Shown piece by piece: positions 55,743-64,000 of a stretch of DNA of 64,000 bases (position 1 is the first letter of the stretch; each line of letters opens with the position of its first letter). The notes beneath the pieces are model-generated. The model was not told the origin of the DNA. It worked only from the letters and a program-made list of their open reading frames with translations, and did not search any database. Both the position numbers and the translations under genes were made by a program. The stretch comes from a virus: positions 47,055 to 111,054 of the IMG/VR virus record IMGVR_UViG_3300036799_000043; one strand, 5' to 3'.

Positions 55743-58700
55743 ATGTCGATGGTCGATCAAGTGTCCTATCAAGAGCGCATCGTCGTTGTCATCGACGAAG
55801 CCAAGCTCAGCGCGTCTATCGCGACTGCTGAGAAGAACTACAACGCGTTCATCCAGAAGATCGCAAAACAGAAGAACATCGAGCTACAGATAAACGCGAA
55901 AGACAATGCCACATCTGCGTTCGCGAAAGTCGCGAGTCAAGGTCGACGGCTAACAAGCAGACCGCACGTTGTCACCGTCAACACGAGCGGTAACGCAGAG
56001 ACGCAGCTACGCACGATGCGGACGCAAGCGACGCAGCTAGGCGCACGCGCAGTCACGATACGTGTCAATGCGTCAGGCACCGCACAGCAGACGATCTCGA
56101 ATCTGACGCGTACAGCACGCCAGGGTATCAACGTACCTGTACGTGCAGCGAGCAACGTTATCGGTGCAGTCGCGCCAAGTGTTATCGGCATGGAGGCGCC
56201 TGCTGTTGGCGGTGCACTTATGGCTGGTGGTGCTGTTGCTGGTGGACTCGCTATCGCGACGACGCTCGGCGTTGCGACAAAGAACGCCATGGACTTCAAC
56301 AACGAAATTGTGCAAGTCCAGAACAACACAACCATGACGAGCGACGAGACAGCGACGCTCAGTCGCAACGTGCTCGATCTGTCAGCAAAGTTTGGACTGT
56401 CGCAAGAGCCACTCATCACCGCTGCTCGACAGATCCAGGACTTGACGCAGAACGCCGACGCAATGAACGGCATCTTGAACGTTGCAAGCGAGACTGCTGC
56501 AGCGACAGGTGCAGATGTCGGCCAGACTGGTGCGGTGCTCGCGAACACACTGCATCAGTACAAGCTCGATCAGGGCAGCGTATCGCAGGTCCAGTTGAAC
56601 GCAGCGCATGCCATGGGCGTGCTGCATCTCGCGTCTGCTGAGGGCAATATGACGATGCAGCAATTCGCTGACTCGTCAGGTCGAGCTATCGCGCTCGCCG
56701 GTCAGCTTGGCGTGCCGCTTGAGCAAGTGACTGCTGGTATGGCCGCTTTGACGCGTAATGGCTACGACGCCGCGCAGTCACAGACACAGTTGGTGAACAT
56801 CTTCACGCGCATCATCAAGCCCGCCGCAGACTCACAGAAACAGATCGAGGCATTGTCGAAGACGAGCGGTGTTGACCTCGTGTCTGCGTACTCAGCAACC
56901 GGCCTGTCGACACTCGGTCTGACAGGCATCTTTGCGCGCACGACTGAGGCGTACCAGAAAATGGGTATGTCGCAATCAGACGCGACTGCTGAGACGTTGA
57001 AGCTCATGAACGCGCAGCGCGGCGGCTTGGGTGCGGCGCTGTTGATGGGCAAAGGCGCTGACGACTTCAACCAGATTCTTGGCGATCTCACGAACACACA
57101 GCTAACCGACACGTACGTCAATCAAGCGTGGGACCGCTCGATGCAGCAGCCGTCAGTGCAGATGCAGATACTTGGGCAGCGTATCCACGTCGCGATGATC
57201 GAGCTTGGTGACCACTTCGTACCCGCTGTCAATCACGCGTTTACGTGGCTCGATCAACTACGCGGCCCGCTTGCAGACGTTGGCGAGCAGCTAGGGCGTT
57301 TCATCGGGCCGATTCTAGGTGTCAGTGACCCGTTGGGCGGCATGGACACAATCGTGCAGGACCTCGCGCTCGGCTTGCACAACATGTCGACGTGGCTAGG
57401 TGAGGTCGCGACTGAGGCCGACAAGAACGGCGCGCTCTCTGATCTGCACACAGCTTTTACCAACATCGTCGACGCGCTCGGCCCTGCTATGGCAGTGCTC
57501 GATCCATTCCGAGCCGGCCTGAGTGATGTAGACACGTCAGCACACGGCATCGACGATGGCTCACACGGTGCTGCAGAAGGCATAAAAGCGTTTGCCGAAG
57601 CTGCAAAAGCAGTCACTGGTGAGATACAACCGTTTCTCGATCTGCTGACTGACATCGAGAAAAAGCTCAACGCGATCACCGCATTCGAGAACGCGCACCG
57701 GCCGCAAGTGACTGTCGCTGGACAAGAGCAAAAGGGTTTGGTCAACACCGTCCCATTGCAAGTCGAGCAAGCTGCTGGCGAAGGCGTGACGCCAGTGCAA
57801 GCAGTCCAGAACATGTGGGACTATTGGTTTGGCGGTCGACAGCAGAAAATCTCAGAAGCCGAGCGCGCTATGGGTACGCAGTCAGCAACAGTCGGTGAAG
57901 CGATCACCAAGGGCATGGCTGACTCGATCAACACTCACGCGCCAGATGTGTACGACGAGACGCGTGCGCTCGCGCAGCAGACGATCTCGACGACACAGGA
58001 CGAACTCGACTCTCACTCACCGTCTGGCAAGTTTATGAAAGAAGGCCAGAACATCGTACTTGGCTTCGCGCAAGGCATCAGTACGCAATCGTCGCTGTCG
58101 ATACCTGGCGCAGTGCAAGACATGGTGTCGCTCGTGCGTTCGAGCTTCTCGGGCGCAATGAGCGCTAACGCTGCAGGCCCGTCTGCGGGCGGTGCTGTGT
58201 CTGGCTCACTCAACGACTGGATCAACAGCGCTATATCGCAGTCGAATGTTGATCCTAACCACTGGGCTGGCAATCTGCAAGCGCTCATCATGCACGAATC
58301 GAGTGGCAATCCGAACGCGCGCAACGACTGGGATGTCAACGCCAAAGCAGGGAACGCGAGCGTCGGCCTAGGGCAGCTTACTGGCACGAATCGCGCTGCG
58401 TACACGCCCGCGGGAATGGATCCGATGGACCCAACTGCGCAGGTGATGGCGACTATCAACTACATCAAAGATCGCTACGGCGACATCTCGAACGTGCCGG
58501 GTATCAGATCGCTCGCTGCTGGCGGTGCGTACAAGCCATATGCGTCTGGTGGCCTTGTGACAGAACCAAGCTTGATGGTGAGTGCGCGCACTGGTCGAGC
58601 GTGGGGCACAATCGCTGAGAGCGGTGCAGAGCGTGTGATCCCGACTGCGCTGTCAGCAGGCGCTGCTGGAACAGCAGTCGTAGGTGGTCAGTTTGCGCCG

Positions 58701-58856
58701 AGCTTCACCATTGTGCAGCAGCCTGGCGAAGACGGTGCAGAGCTTGCTGGACGCATCAACACTCATCTGCAGAACCTCGTGCCGCAGTACTTGCACCGAT
58801 TCTCGCAGCATATCGGTGAGTCGCTGTCGAATATGCCGACTGAATCGTTCTCATGA
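55743..58856 (+). CDS. tail tape measure protein with lytic transglycosylase domain
   Basis: 1037 residues. N-terminal coiled-coil and Gly/Ala-rich repeats, hydrophobic central segments, a DSINTHAPDVYDETRALAQ stretch and DSHSPSGKFMKEGQNIVLGF near residue 760, typical of contractile tail tape measures. At about 830-935 an SLT transglycosylase domain: HESSGNPNARNDWD with catalytic Glu, SVGLGQLTGTNR and YIKDRYG. Sets tail length; the enzyme domain helps the DNA through the peptidoglycan. Confidence 0.88.
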   Translation: MSMVDQVSYQERIVVVIDEAKLSASIATAEKNYNAFIQKIAKQKNIELQINAKDNATSAFAKVASQGRRLTSRPHVVTVNTSGNAETQLRTMRTQATQLGARAVTIRVNASGTAQQTISNLTRTARQGINVPVRAASNVIGAVAPSVIGMEAPAVGGALMAGGAVAGGLAIATTLGVATKNAMDFNNEIVQVQNNTTMTSDETATLSRNVLDLSAKFGLSQEPLITAARQIQDLTQNADAMNGILNVASETAAATGADVGQTGAVLANTLHQYKLDQGSVSQVQLNAAHAMGVLHLASAEGNMTMQQFADSSGRAIALAGQLGVPLEQVTAGMAALTRNGYDAAQSQTQLVNIFTRIIKPAADSQKQIEALSKTSGVDLVSAYSATGLSTLGLTGIFARTTEAYQKMGMSQSDATAETLKLMNAQRGGLGAALLMGKGADDFNQILGDLTNTQLTDTYVNQAWDRSMQQPSVQMQILGQRIHVAMIELGDHFVPAVNHAFTWLDQLRGPLADVGEQLGRFIGPILGVSDPLGGMDTIVQDLALGLHNMSTWLGEVATEADKNGALSDLHTAFTNIVDALGPAMAVLDPFRAGLSDVDTSAHGIDDGSHGAAEGIKAFAEAAKAVTGEIQPFLDLLTDIEKKLNAITAFENAHRPQVTVAGQEQKGLVNTVPLQVEQAAGEGVTPVQAVQNMWDYWFGGRQQKISEAERAMGTQSATVGEAITKGMADSINTHAPDVYDETRALAQQTISTTQDELDSHSPSGKFMKEGQNIVLGFAQGISTQSSLSIPGAVQDMVSLVRSSFSGAMSANAAGPSAGGAVSGSLNDWINSAISQSNVDPNHWAGNLQALIMHESSGNPNARNDWDVNAKAGNASVGLGQLTGTNRAAYTPAGMDPMDPTAQVMATINYIKDRYGDISNVPGIRSLAAGGAYKPYASGGLVTEPSLMVSARTGRAWGTIAESGAERVIPTALSAGAAGTAVVGGQFAPSFTIVQQPGEDGAELAGRINTHLQNLVPQYLHRFSQHIGESLSNMPTESFS

Positions 58857-59614
58857 CGACAGCCGTACTTTACGCCGCTGACGATCCCACAGAGTCGGTG
58901 ATACTGCCGTTCGCACCGCAGTTCGCGTCGCACGATGCAGCAGTCAAGCTCACGTGGTCTGTCTCGCAGCGCGGCGGTGTCTCTCGGCCACGTGGTCGTC
59001 AAGAGCGCGAATTTACGTTCAAGATGCAGCTACCCAGCAAGCGCGATCAGTCTAAGCCATGGGTTACGAATTGGGTGCCGCCTGCTGAGATCGAGCGGCA
59101 ACTGCAATCTTGGCATGCACCGATCGCGAAGCAAGGGACGCGACTGCGTTTTGTCGTCAATGGCGACGAGCGTCAGGTCGACGCGACCGTGTACATCTCA
59201 ACGCTTGATGTGTCACATGAGGGTGTTGGTGACTACAACCTGTCGCTGACGCTGACAGAGTGGCGCGTCTTCTCTGTGCGCTTCGACAACGAAAGCGGTG
59301 ACGCAGCGCCCGGCGATCCTGACTCAGGTGCTGGTCAGAACCCAATACAGCAAGACCCACCCGCGGGACCAGACACGCCCGATCAGTACGCAGTGCAGGA
59401 TGGCGACACGCTTTGGGGAATCGCGCAGACAGAGCTTGGCGACGGTAGTCGCTGGCCTGAGATATGGGCACTGAATCAAGGCGCGCAACAGCCTGACGGC
59501 TCGACGTTCGATGATCCTGACCTGATCCTGGTCGGGCTTGTACTGCAGCTTCCATCGTCAACACCTGGCGAAGCAGACACGAACGATCCCGGTGGCGACA
59601 ATCAGGTTCAATGA
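58853..59614 (+). CDS. LysM-domain baseplate protein (XkdP-like)
   Basis: 253 residues. N-terminal 150 residues match gp-like baseplate/tail proteins; a Pro-rich linker precedes LysM (about 179-235: YAVQDGDTLWGIAQTELGDG ... DLILVGLVLQLP). Acts at the baseplate, probably binding peptidoglycan. Confidence 0.75.
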   Translation: MTTAVLYAADDPTESVILPFAPQFASHDAAVKLTWSVSQRGGVSRPRGRQEREFTFKMQLPSKRDQSKPWVTNWVPPAEIERQLQSWHAPIAKQGTRLRFVVNGDERQVDATVYISTLDVSHEGVGDYNLSLTLTEWRVFSVRFDNESGDAAPGDPDSGAGQNPIQQDPPAGPDTPDQYAVQDGDTLWGIAQTELGDGSRWPEIWALNQGAQQPDGSTFDDPDLILVGLVLQLPSSTPGEADTNDPGGDNQVQ

Positions 59615-59623
59615 TTGTAGCAG

Positions 59624-61198
59624 GTGAGTGCCGTTCCTAGGGATATCTCGGCCGATACAGCAGAGGTAATCGTTCAATCGTCTGACGGGCCATACTCTAT
59701 TCCGTACCTCAGCTTGACATGGGCAGACGACTCACGCGAGCTAGCTATGCGCGTCGCAATGCAGGTGCCTGACCAACCAGACGAGAACTGGGACCCGAAT
59801 CTTGTCGCTGATGGTCAGCCGTTCGTGTTACTCGCCGGCCCACCGTCGTCACCTATCGAAGTCTGTCGTGGACGCTTCAAGGGACACGGCTTCGGCTTCT
59901 CGATAGGAGAGCCGATTACGCCGCGTGGTTACTCTTTGCTGTACGAGATGCTCAACAGCAAAGACGATGTGGTGTATCCCGATCAGACAACTGGCGGTTT
60001 CATCATCAGCGACTTGTGTCAGCAGTACGAGGTGCCTATCTCGCGCATCGACGGGCCGCTCGTTGACGTAGGGCCGCTCGTTGGTCGCCGCAAGAGCATC
60101 GCTGACGTATTCACTGAGATACTCAAGCGCGCACGCGGCAGTGGTGATGGTTCGTGGGTCATGCGCTGGACGCAGAACGGCTTTGAGGTCGTGCGACCTG
60201 GCGGCAATGATACCGTGTACTGGTTCGTCGAAGGCGAGTCGATTCTGGGTGGTAGCGGTGATAGCTCAATCGAGCAACTCATCACCCGCGTCAAGATCGT
60301 GCGCCTAGACAAGACAGACTCAGCAACGCTCGAACGCGATCAGTACGGACGATGGATCGCCAATACTCAGAAGTCAGAGCACGCGAGCGAGATCACGACA
60401 CTGCATGGTCGCGAAGAACTTGGCATTTTGCAAGAAGTCGTGTATGCAAAGAAAGGCTCGACAGACGAGGACGCAATCACACTCGGCAACGCAGTGCTCG
60501 ACATGTACGGCGCGCCAGTTGTCACCGCAACCATAGTCATTCCACTGCTATCAGACATTCAGCGTGGCGATAAGCACCACGTTACTGGCGGCATGTTTGA
60601 CGGCTATATGTACGTGCTCGGCTATTCTGCTGACACAAGCACAAAGACGATGCAGTGCGAAGTTGCAAGCGAATGGAAAGACTCGTTTGCGCAGCCTGTG
60701 CTCGACATCGATCCTGACAACAGCGACGCTGGTCTGCCGCCACCTGGCACGACGGGCTACACGCCGTCGACAGACATCCCACTGCAGTCACAAGGTTGGA
60801 CATGCTCAGCAGCGTCGACAGCATGGATGCTGCGCTCTGTGGGTGTGCAAGCGACAGAGCAAGATGTCGTCAGTGCGCTCGGTGACAGCATCAACAGCGA
60901 CGTTGGCTTGACTGACGGCTCAGGCGCTGGACTGGCCGCAATGCTCAAGACAAAGTACAACCTCAGTGCTCGCAGTGGTGCGGTGACGTTCGACCAGGTC
61001 AGAGATATGGCCGGCAAGCTACCGACTGTGATGGGTGGGCATAACTTCAATCACTGGGTAGGCGTGCGCGGTACTGTCGACGACGACACGCTCACACTCG
61101 CTAACTCAGGGCCTGGCTGGATGGGCATCAGCGGCACATTGACCCGCGACCAATTTGACAGACTCGGGCCGTTCTATGCAGTTTGGATTGCACAGTGA
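59624..61198 (+). CDS. baseplate hub (XkdQ/gpD-like) fused to a cysteine-peptidase-like domain
   Basis: 524 residues from GTG. Residues 1-350 are a phage tail hub fold with LSLTWADDSRELAMRV and the ITPRGYSLLYEMLNSKDDVVYP beta region. After a Pro/Thr linker the last 150 residues look like a papain/C39-type peptidase: GWTCSAASTAWML (Cys about 394), NFNHWVGVRG (His about 475) and LANSGPGW (Asn about 491). The domain may cut cell-wall peptides or process the tail. Confidence 0.75.
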   Translation: MSAVPRDISADTAEVIVQSSDGPYSIPYLSLTWADDSRELAMRVAMQVPDQPDENWDPNLVADGQPFVLLAGPPSSPIEVCRGRFKGHGFGFSIGEPITPRGYSLLYEMLNSKDDVVYPDQTTGGFIISDLCQQYEVPISRIDGPLVDVGPLVGRRKSIADVFTEILKRARGSGDGSWVMRWTQNGFEVVRPGGNDTVYWFVEGESILGGSGDSSIEQLITRVKIVRLDKTDSATLERDQYGRWIANTQKSEHASEITTLHGREELGILQEVVYAKKGSTDEDAITLGNAVLDMYGAPVVTATIVIPLLSDIQRGDKHHVTGGMFDGYMYVLGYSADTSTKTMQCEVASEWKDSFAQPVLDIDPDNSDAGLPPPGTTGYTPSTDIPLQSQGWTCSAASTAWMLRSVGVQATEQDVVSALGDSINSDVGLTDGSGAGLAAMLKTKYNLSARSGAVTFDQVRDMAGKLPTVMGGHNFNHWVGVRGTVDDDTLTLANSGPGWMGISGTLTRDQFDRLGPFYAVWIAQ

Positions 61199-61689
61199 TT
61201 GATCCAAAAACAGACTCGTTACTGCGCCGTGCTGCGTCTGTCGCTTCACGCTCGATGCACGAGCGCGTACGTGACTCGCATGTACAGCGCGACCCAGACA
61301 TCGAGACGGGCAGCATTGACGCTCAGGGCAACCTAACGCCGTCACAGAGCACGCTACCGATCCCGCCAACGATGTGGCTCGTCGCACCGCGCGTGTTGCT
61401 CGACAAGCCTGATCTCGGTGAAGGCACAATCGTGCTGTTTGTTTGGGCAGATCAAGAGCGCTCGCGACGCGCGTACATCATCGACGTACTTGAGGATGTC
61501 GCACCGACATCTGAGACAGCTACGATCAATGGCGACGGCACGCTGACCACTGCACGTGGCACTGTCGTCGATGCGGCGAACTGGGCGCGTACTCAGTCGA
61601 CGAGCTTGACTGTCGACGGTGCTGGTGTTGTGATTGTTTGGGCCGATTCGTCTGCACTACGTAAAGCGTACGCCGTGGCTGAACTCTGA
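61195..61689 (+). CDS. baseplate spike/OB-like protein
   Basis: 164 residues, GTGA-coupled. PTMWLVAPRVLLDKP, TIVLFVWADQERSRRAY and IINGDGTLTTARG: a small OB/beta domain as in baseplate assembly or gpV-type proteins. Located between hub and gp25-like genes. Confidence 0.55.
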   Translation: MIDPKTDSLLRRAASVASRSMHERVRDSHVQRDPDIETGSIDAQGNLTPSQSTLPIPPTMWLVAPRVLLDKPDLGEGTIVLFVWADQERSRRAYIIDVLEDVAPTSETATINGDGTLTTARGTVVDAANWARTQSTSLTVDGAGVVIVWADSSALRKAYAVAEL

Positions 61690-62153
61690 TGCCTCTGCTT
61701 GTCTCTGCAACGTTTCCCATCGTCACGACATCGACTGGCGTTACAACAGCGAAACCTGTCGCGTTTCCGCCCGCGCCGCTGTTCGACTTCGAGCTTGGTG
61801 ACTTCGTTGTCGATGCTGCAGGTCGACTAGTTATGGCTGATGGTTACACCGCGTGGCAACAATGGTGCCTAAAAACGCTTATGACGCAGATGTCAGCATT
61901 CCCCATTTACCCGCGCATGTACGGGATGGATATCTCTGTCATCTTCAAGGGTCTATCCCGCCCAGTCGTCGAGTCTGACATTACGCATCGTGTGCGCTAC
62001 GCTCTCACCAGAACAGTGCGCACTATCGATGTAATCAACTTCGTCTTCGACTGGTCGCAAACGTACCAGTTGAACTATCAGTGCATGCCAGTTCCAGCAG
62101 CAGGCGCGCCGTTTATCTTACCTGGTCAATTCCCACCGAAAGGCGCGATCTGA
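61689..62153 (+). CDS. gp25/DUF2634-like baseplate protein
   Basis: 154 residues, sharing one base with the previous stop. VVDAAGRLVMADGYTAWQQWCLKTLMTQ and YALTRTVRTIDVINF recall XkdS/gp25-like wedge proteins with an internal lysozyme-like fold but no clear catalysis. Confidence 0.7.
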   Translation: MPLLVSATFPIVTTSTGVTTAKPVAFPPAPLFDFELGDFVVDAAGRLVMADGYTAWQQWCLKTLMTQMSAFPIYPRMYGMDISVIFKGLSRPVVESDITHRVRYALTRTVRTIDVINFVFDWSQTYQLNYQCMPVPAAGAPFILPGQFPPKGAI

Positions 62154-62154
62154 C

Positions 62155-63801
62155 ATGGTTATGGACCCGCAGTCTCCCATGTATATCGATCCGACGCAGA
62201 CAACGCCGGACGCCATACTCAACAGGCTACTGCTCACGTCACAACTGCTCGGTGGACTCGACAACTCGGTGGGAGCATGGGACTACGACGTGCTGCGGGT
62301 GTTCTCGATTGAACTTGCGCAAGCAGCGTTTCTGCCACAGAACCAATTCAAGCGTGTGTTTTCTGATACAGCGACTGGCAGCGATCTCGACAAACAAGCT
62401 GAGCAAGTCGGTATCGAGCCACGACTACCGGGTACAAACGCGTCTGGCTTGATTCAGATCACAGGTACTGCTGGCGCAACGATCCCAATTGGCACGCGCG
62501 TTGCGACAAACACCGCACCCGCTCGAACTGCGACGACAGACGAAGCCGTGACGATCCCAGTCGGTTCAACAGTCGCGGGCGTGAGCGCGACCGATCAGTC
62601 TGTCGGCATAGCAGGAAATCTGCCTGTAGGCGCGTACACGCGCATTCTCGACAACGTAGTGGGTGTGCAGTCGATCACGAACTCAACAGCGTTCACGGGC
62701 GGTACAGACCCGGAGGGCAACGCTGCACTGCAAGCTCGCATCAGTCAAGCGAAGAAAGAGCGTGGCGCGTCTGCGAACAGAGCCGAGACGCGCACGACAG
62801 CGCTCGGTGTCGCTGGTGTTGGCGGTGTCGAAGTTATGTACGCGAACGGTGGCTCACCGCCTGTACCGCTTGGTGAGATGCGCGTCACGCTTATCGACGC
62901 AACGGGTCAGCCTGCTTCACCGACGCTCGTCGAGAGTGTGCGCGATGCACTCAGTGAACCGTGGCGCATTGTCAGCGAAGCAGAAACACTCACGCTGTCA
63001 GCGGGCGCTGTCGTCGACGCAACGCAAGTCGGCTCCATCGGCACGTCAGTCGAGCTACCGCCAGCGTCGAGCGCAGAGATTGTGCAGTCGCGCATCGATC
63101 TCGTGCTGCCTCAGGGCGGTATCTACGAGCTACTCCCGCGCATGAAACGTGGCTCATCTGTCGGCGCAGGCAATCTCGTGCAGATTGGCGCATGGGACCT
63201 GATTGCTGCGGCGTGGTGTAAACAGTCACCACTCAGCACTGTTGACGCTCTGTACACACTCGATCACACAGCTATTCCGACGAGCTTCGACAACGTGTAC
63301 GTCGGTGACTTTTTCGCGAACCTGCTCGATCAGATCGAGCTACGTATCATCAGGCAGACTGCAGACGCGACGACTGACTTGTGGGTCGATGAGGTGTTTT
63401 ATCGCTCTGCGATGCAGCGCGCAGATATGGACCAGGCGCTACCTGGTTTCTTTCGTTTGCGCGTACAGCCAGCGGCTAACGTGCCAGTCGACGTACATGT
63501 CACGCTCACGTATGTGTCTGGCGCGACACCTGCATCAGTCAACGCAGCGATCAGAACAGCACTCGGCGGCCCGCCTGTCTCGACGAGCGCTGGCGGCTAT
63601 CTGACATCGATCCCATTCGGCACTGGACTCAATCAAGTCGTGCAAGTTGGTGCGATTGGCGATGCGATCTTCCGAACAACAGGCGTCGCTAGCTACGACT
63701 TCTCGACGCTGACAGTCAACGGTGCGCAGGCGAACATCACTATTTTACCAGAGCAACGCGCGACACTGCGCGATCTCGTCATCAATGGTGCATCTGCATG
63801 A
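62155..63801 (+). CDS. baseplate J-like protein
   Basis: 548 residues. Characteristic J/gp47 organisation: SDLDKQAEQVGIEPRLPG, IPIGTRVAT, AGNLPVGAYTRIL, and a C-terminal long beta region with ADMDQALPGFFRLRV. Wedge component that triggers sheath contraction. Overlaps the last gene. Confidence 0.85.
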   Translation: MVMDPQSPMYIDPTQTTPDAILNRLLLTSQLLGGLDNSVGAWDYDVLRVFSIELAQAAFLPQNQFKRVFSDTATGSDLDKQAEQVGIEPRLPGTNASGLIQITGTAGATIPIGTRVATNTAPARTATTDEAVTIPVGSTVAGVSATDQSVGIAGNLPVGAYTRILDNVVGVQSITNSTAFTGGTDPEGNAALQARISQAKKERGASANRAETRTTALGVAGVGGVEVMYANGGSPPVPLGEMRVTLIDATGQPASPTLVESVRDALSEPWRIVSEAETLTLSAGAVVDATQVGSIGTSVELPPASSAEIVQSRIDLVLPQGGIYELLPRMKRGSSVGAGNLVQIGAWDLIAAAWCKQSPLSTVDALYTLDHTAIPTSFDNVYVGDFFANLLDQIELRIIRQTADATTDLWVDEVFYRSAMQRADMDQALPGFFRLRVQPAANVPVDVHVTLTYVSGATPASVNAAIRTALGGPPVSTSAGGYLTSIPFGTGLNQVVQVGAIGDAIFRTTGVASYDFSTLTVNGAQANITILPEQRATLRDLVINGASA

Positions 63802-64000
63802 GTCGACCACGTTCAATCTACTTTGGTCACATGAAACCAGGCATGACTGGTTCATGGGCACGCGTGCTCGCTGATTCACAGAAGACCCCATCACTCGGCT
63901 CGCTGACGAGCTTTTGGCCGGCAACGTTCACGTCGATACAGACAGCGCTCAATTTTTTCATAACAAATGGCGCTATCCCGGTACTCGACTGGAACTCATG
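63798..64000 (+). CDS. tail/receptor-binding region protein (partial)
   Basis: Truncated by the window end. Starts MSRPRSIYFGHMKPGM; the phrase NGAIPVLDW near residue 60 hints at a glycoside-hydrolase-like barrel, but too little is visible. Position after the J-like gene fits a tail fibre or spike. Confidence 0.45.
   Translation, partial: MSRPRSIYFGHMKPGMTGSWARVLADSQKTPSLGSLTSFWPATFTSIQTALNFFITNGAIPVLDWNS

Noticed and set aside
1-64000. Insertion sequences or transposase genes
   Set aside because: No DDE, HUH or serine/tyrosine recombinase motifs and no flanking inverted repeats seen; the HTH at 31889 lacks a catalytic partner.

Overview
The window is a gene-dense stretch of a tailed bacteriophage, or phage-plasmid, with a contractile tail. 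Moderately GC-rich codon use, signal peptides ending in A-x-A, a sortase with a possible sortase substrate, and a minimal secretion/conjugation cassette with a lysozyme-NlpC/P60 protein all point to a monoderm host (Actinobacteria or Chloroflexota are my best guesses). The sequence alone cannot place it more finely. No integrase, DNA polymerase, relaxase or host rRNA is present, so the element continues beyond both ends.

Layout. 1-21.7 kb (+): an early/accessory region of about 55 mostly tiny genes in ATGA/GTGA-overlapping operons. It contains a sortase and putative substrate, GNAT and DUF1643 proteins, a tRNA-like gene interrupted in its anticodon loop, MazG-like, dCTP deaminase-like and adenosylcobalamin-type ribonucleotide reductase genes, an HNH nuclease, and many zinc-ribbon microproteins. 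21.7-29.5 kb (-): one operon resembling a Gram-positive type IV secretion/conjugation system (VirD4-like, PrgI/VirB4-like, VirB2-like, VirB1-like lysozyme plus NlpC/P60, VirB6-like). 29.5-38 kb (+): a small excisionase/MerR-like HTH, a long inverted repeat, another early-type block with an XRE regulator, a 2OG-Fe(II) oxygenase-like protein and several zinc proteins. 38-39.7 kb (+): large terminase. 39.8-41.8 kb (-): a short operon of zinc proteins and an ADP-ribosyltransferase-like protein. 41.9-64 kb (+): the virion block, namely portal, head morphogenesis, protease/scaffold, decoration, major capsid, connectors, tail sheath, tail tube, frameshifting tail chaperones, tape measure with transglycosylase domain, LysM baseplate protein, hub with a cysteine-peptidase-like tail, spike, gp25-like and J-like baseplate proteins, and the start of a tail protein.

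Regulation. About sixteen near-identical promoters (TTGCGC, 17-18 bp, TATANT) carry a palindromic CAGYGCTG box abutting the -10. In most of them the start codon lies 6-9 bases after the -10, which predicts leaderless mRNAs. Roughly half have a second box (GTCACA...TGGC) about 20 bp upstream of the -35. The virion operon instead has a separate TTGACG-17-CATACT promoter and a normal Shine-Dalgarno leader. The most unusual feature is the apparent conjugation-type apparatus inserted between phage modules.
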